From JBFWUM01 sp050247255 (GTDB lineage: Bacteria; Acidobacteriota; Vicinamibacteria; Vicinamibacterales; UBA2999): DNA of 64,000 nucleotides. A program made the translations under genes and the position numbers. Shown one piece after another: positions 61,992 to 64,000 of the stretch (position 1 is its first letter; each line of letters begins with the position of its first letter). The notes below the pieces were generated by a model. It did no database searches. It was not told where the DNA came from and was given only the letters and a program-made list of their open reading frames with translations. Location of the stretch: the NCBI GenBank assembly GCA_050247255.1, contig JBFWUM010000018.1:1-64000 (forward strand), written 5' to 3'.

Positions 61992-64000
61992 GCGCGTGGC
62001 CGTCCTGCGCGTGCGCCACGTCGCGCGTGAAGTTGCTGCCGCCGCGTGTCCTGCTGGGTCAGCCGCGCATCGGACCGATCGCGCCGGCGATCCACCTCCA
62101 CGCTGCCGCCTTCACGAAGCCGCTCCACCAGCTTCGCGAGATCCTGCACGGTCGGGTGGCGGAAGAACTCGACGATCTCGACGTTCACGCCGAGCCGTTC
62201 GGCCATGCGCGTCTGCACCTGCAGCAGGTGGAGCGAGTGGCCCCCAAGGTCAAAGAAGCTGTCGTTCACCGGGATGGCGTCCTGTTCGAGCACGCCGCCG
62301 ATGATGGCGGCGATCTCCTCCTCGAGCGGGGTGCCCGCGGCCCTGCCCTCGCGACGCCGCTCAACCGCCGGCGCCGGCAGCGCCCGGCGGTCGACCTTGC
62401 CGCTGGGCGTGCGCGGCATCTGGTCGAGCTGAACGAAGCGCGCCGGCACCATGTAGTCGGGCAGACGCGTCCGCAGGTGATCGCGCAGCGCCTTTTCGTC
62501 CATGCGGCCGCTCCGCAGCGTGACGTAGGCGACCAGCGTGGTGCTTCCGGACCAGGGTGCCGGCACTGAAGTGCCGGGCTCCTCCCGCACTGAAGTGCCG
62601 GGCTCCTCCCGACAGACAACGACGGCGTGCGTGACGTCAGGGTGTCCGCCGAGGACAGATTCGATCTCTTCCAGTTCAATCCGGTAGCCGCGCACCTTGA
62701 CCTGGTGGTCCAGCCGCCCGAGATAGTCGAGCGTCCCGTCGGGCCGCCAGCGCGCACGATCGCCCGTGCGGTACATCACGGCGCCGCGCGACGGCTCGAA
62801 CGGGTTGGGCACGAAACGCTCGGCGGTCAACGCGGCATTCCCGCGATAGCCGTCACCAACGCCGGCGCCGGCAATGAACAGCTCGCCGGGTGCCCCGACA
62901 GGCACCGGTTCCATCTGCTCGTCGAGGACATACGCCAGGGTGTTGGCCAGCGGCCGCCCGATGGGTTCTGCGCCCGGCGTCAGCGCAGCCGTCCGTGGAA
63001 TCTCGCAGCCGATGCTATACACCGTCGTCTCGGTGGGGCCATACAGGTTCCACAGGCGATCGCATCGCTGCAGGATGGCGTGGCTCAGGTCCTTCGAGAG
63101 CGCCTCGCCGCCACAGAACGCGCGGACGCCAGGCCTTCGCTCCCATCCGGCTTCGAGCAGGAGTCGATACGTCGCCGGTGTCGCCTGGACGAGCGTCACC
63201 TTCTCATCGGCAATCAGCCGGAGCAGGTGCCGTGGATCGGCGGCGTGGTCCGCCATCACCATCGTGGCGCCGACCGACAGCGTGAGGAAGATCTCGACGA
63301 CCGCGATGTCGAACGAGAACGTGGTCAATGCAAGGACAACGTCCTCTGCCGACAGGCCGGGATCGTCCCGCATGGTGCTCAGGAGATTGACCACGGTCCG
63401 GTGCGGGATCTGGACGCCCTTCGGGCGCCCGGTCGAACCCGACGTGTAGAGGACGTACATCAGGTCCGACGGCTGCGACGGCATGCGGTGCGGACCGCTC
63501 GTGTCACCACCGGCGATGTCCGCCAGGTCAACGACGGGGGCGATGGCTGCGAACCGGGTGCGGAGCGCCGCAGGTGCCGTCGCGTCGCACAGCGTCAGCG
63601 ACGCGCGCGCATCGTCGAGCATGAAGGCGAGCCGATCCTCGGGGAACGCCGGGTCGAGCGGCAGATACGCAGCCCCCGCGTAGAGGATCCCCAGGAGGGC
63701 GGCGATCGTGTCGGCCGCGCGCCCGGCACAGAGCCCGACGACCGACCCGCGTCCAACCTTCCGCGCCCGCAACGCCGCGGCGATCTGCCGTGCACGCGTA
63801 TCGAGCGCGGCGTAGGTCATCGCCTTGCCGGCCGCGCGGATGGCGAGTCGATCGGGTCCCGCGGCCACCTGCGCGGCAACGAGCTCGTGCATGCACCGAT
63901 CGCCTGGCACGGCCACCGCGGTTTGGTTCCACGTTCTGAGCACGCGTTCGCGCTCGGGCCCTTCGAGGCGGGCCAGTGTGGCCACCTCCGTATCGGCAGG
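61988..64000 (-). CDS. NRPS H: A-T end of an NRPS, partial at right edge
   Basis: 670 residues of a gene that enters from beyond 64000; the frame is open at the edge (PADTEVATLARL looks like the end of a C domain). A: YTSGSTGRPKG (about 63430-63450), YGPTETTVYS, YRTGD, then NGK-like PSGKVDRR; code by eye D-I-V-Q-F-G-L-V-Y-K, close to glycine codes but not canonical. T: FFDLGGHSLHLLQV (about 62231-62250). The lysine/arginine-rich end after the carrier domain (RRRDRSDARLTQQDTRR) may dock to PKS G. The A-domain contains REEPGTSV twice, from a duplicated palindrome. Its stop overlaps the PKS G start (ATGA). Confidence 0.92.
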   Translation of the reverse strand, partial: PADTEVATLARLEGPERERVLRTWNQTAVAVPGDRCMHELVAAQVAAGPDRLAIRAAGKAMTYAALDTRARQIAAALRARKVGRGSVVGLCAGRAADTIAALLGILYAGAAYLPLDPAFPEDRLAFMLDDARASLTLCDATAPAALRTRFAAIAPVVDLADIAGGDTSGPHRMPSQPSDLMYVLYTSGSTGRPKGVQIPHRTVVNLLSTMRDDPGLSAEDVVLALTTFSFDIAVVEIFLTLSVGATMVMADHAADPRHLLRLIADEKVTLVQATPATYRLLLEAGWERRPGVRAFCGGEALSKDLSHAILQRCDRLWNLYGPTETTVYSIGCEIPRTAALTPGAEPIGRPLANTLAYVLDEQMEPVPVGAPGELFIAGAGVGDGYRGNAALTAERFVPNPFEPSRGAVMYRTGDRARWRPDGTLDYLGRLDHQVKVRGYRIELEEIESVLGGHPDVTHAVVVCREEPGTSVREEPGTSVPAPWSGSTTLVAYVTLRSGRMDEKALRDHLRTRLPDYMVPARFVQLDQMPRTPSGKVDRRALPAPAVERRREGRAAGTPLEEEIAAIIGGVLEQDAIPVNDSFFDLGGHSLHLLQVQTRMAERLGVNVEIVEFFRHPTVQDLAKLVERLREGGSVEVDRRRDRSDARLTQQDTRRQQLHARRGARAGRPRA
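62560..62611. repeat. Tandem TGAA-loop palindromes inside NRPS H
   Basis: A perfect CCGGCAC-TGAA-GTGCCGG at 62560-62577 is followed by a second copy with a decayed left arm. The 24-bp unit starting GCACTGAAG repeats at 62563 and 62587, giving REEPGTSV twice in the protein. Confidence 0.85.

Overview
The window is GC-rich, densely packed bacterial DNA from a draft assembly: it holds a 100-N scaffold gap at 40409-40508 and a gene with two one-base frameshifts. There is no rRNA or other taxonomic marker. The gene set (KGG stress protein, MgtC/DUF4010 protein, exported methyltransferase, TGAA-loop palindromes that leave peptides such as FRLQAEG in proteins, and TACAAT -10 boxes) makes me think of soil Acidobacteriota of the Vicinamibacteria type. 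That is an impression, not a demonstrated assignment.

1-22 kb is mostly housekeeping and accessory genes. At 1-5.3 kb a minus-strand run encodes membrane-anchored small proteins, an ApbE flavin transferase, a ferric-reductase-like haem protein, an unknown stress-like protein, a QseB/PmrA-type response regulator with its QseC-type kinase, and an unknown membrane protein cut by the left edge. Two PmrA-box-like tandem CTTA repeats (11-bp period) lie at matching distances ahead of two genes of this run. One also sits at the -35 of a divergent VIT-type Fe/Mn transporter, which suggests a metal- or envelope-responsive regulon. Next come a decayed adenylate-forming gene, a DUF4010 membrane protein, an exported methyltransferase, a soluble GAF/PAS kinase, gltX, a KGG protein with a clear terminator, tRNA-Gln(CTG), a structured inverted-repeat element and a GIY-YIG gene. 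After these lie a frameshifted spermidine-synthase-like gene, several small genes, a rifampicin-phosphotransferase-like enzyme under a TetR regulator with a 13-bp-arm operator, an EF-hand-bearing metallo-beta-lactamase-fold protein, a DUF5655 protein and a DUF697 protein followed by a terminator.

22-64 kb is one minus-strand hybrid NRPS/PKS cluster that continues past the right edge. In transcription order: partial NRPS H (A-T); PKS G (KS-AT-KR-ACP); hybrid F (docking-C-A-T-KS-KR split by a methyltransferase-ACP, without AT); NRPS E (docking-C-A-T-E); NRPS D (C-A-T-E); NRPS C (C-A-T, with the gap); a NodU/CmcH carbamoyltransferase; NRPS B (C-C-A-T); then NRPS A (C-A-T-C-T-E-C-T-TE) and a ParA-like ATPase. 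Most joints are ATGA/GTGA stop-start overlaps, so translation is probably coupled. A JmjC/cupin-like oxygenase gene lies on the plus strand between B and A and interrupts the run. Adenylation codes aligned by eye predict Gly (F), Gln (E, epimerised), Thr (D, epimerised), an Ile-like residue (C) and Ala (A); H and B are unassigned.

The expected product is a cyclic or linear lipopeptide-like or polyketide-peptide hybrid with D-Gln and D-Thr, one methylated polyketide extension, and likely hydroxylation and carbamoylation. The unusual points are two adenylation-less modules in the terminal NRPS, an AT-less PKS module, a methyltransferase inside a ketoreductase, tandem C domains, and TGAA-loop palindromes inserted in frame into five of the synthase genes.
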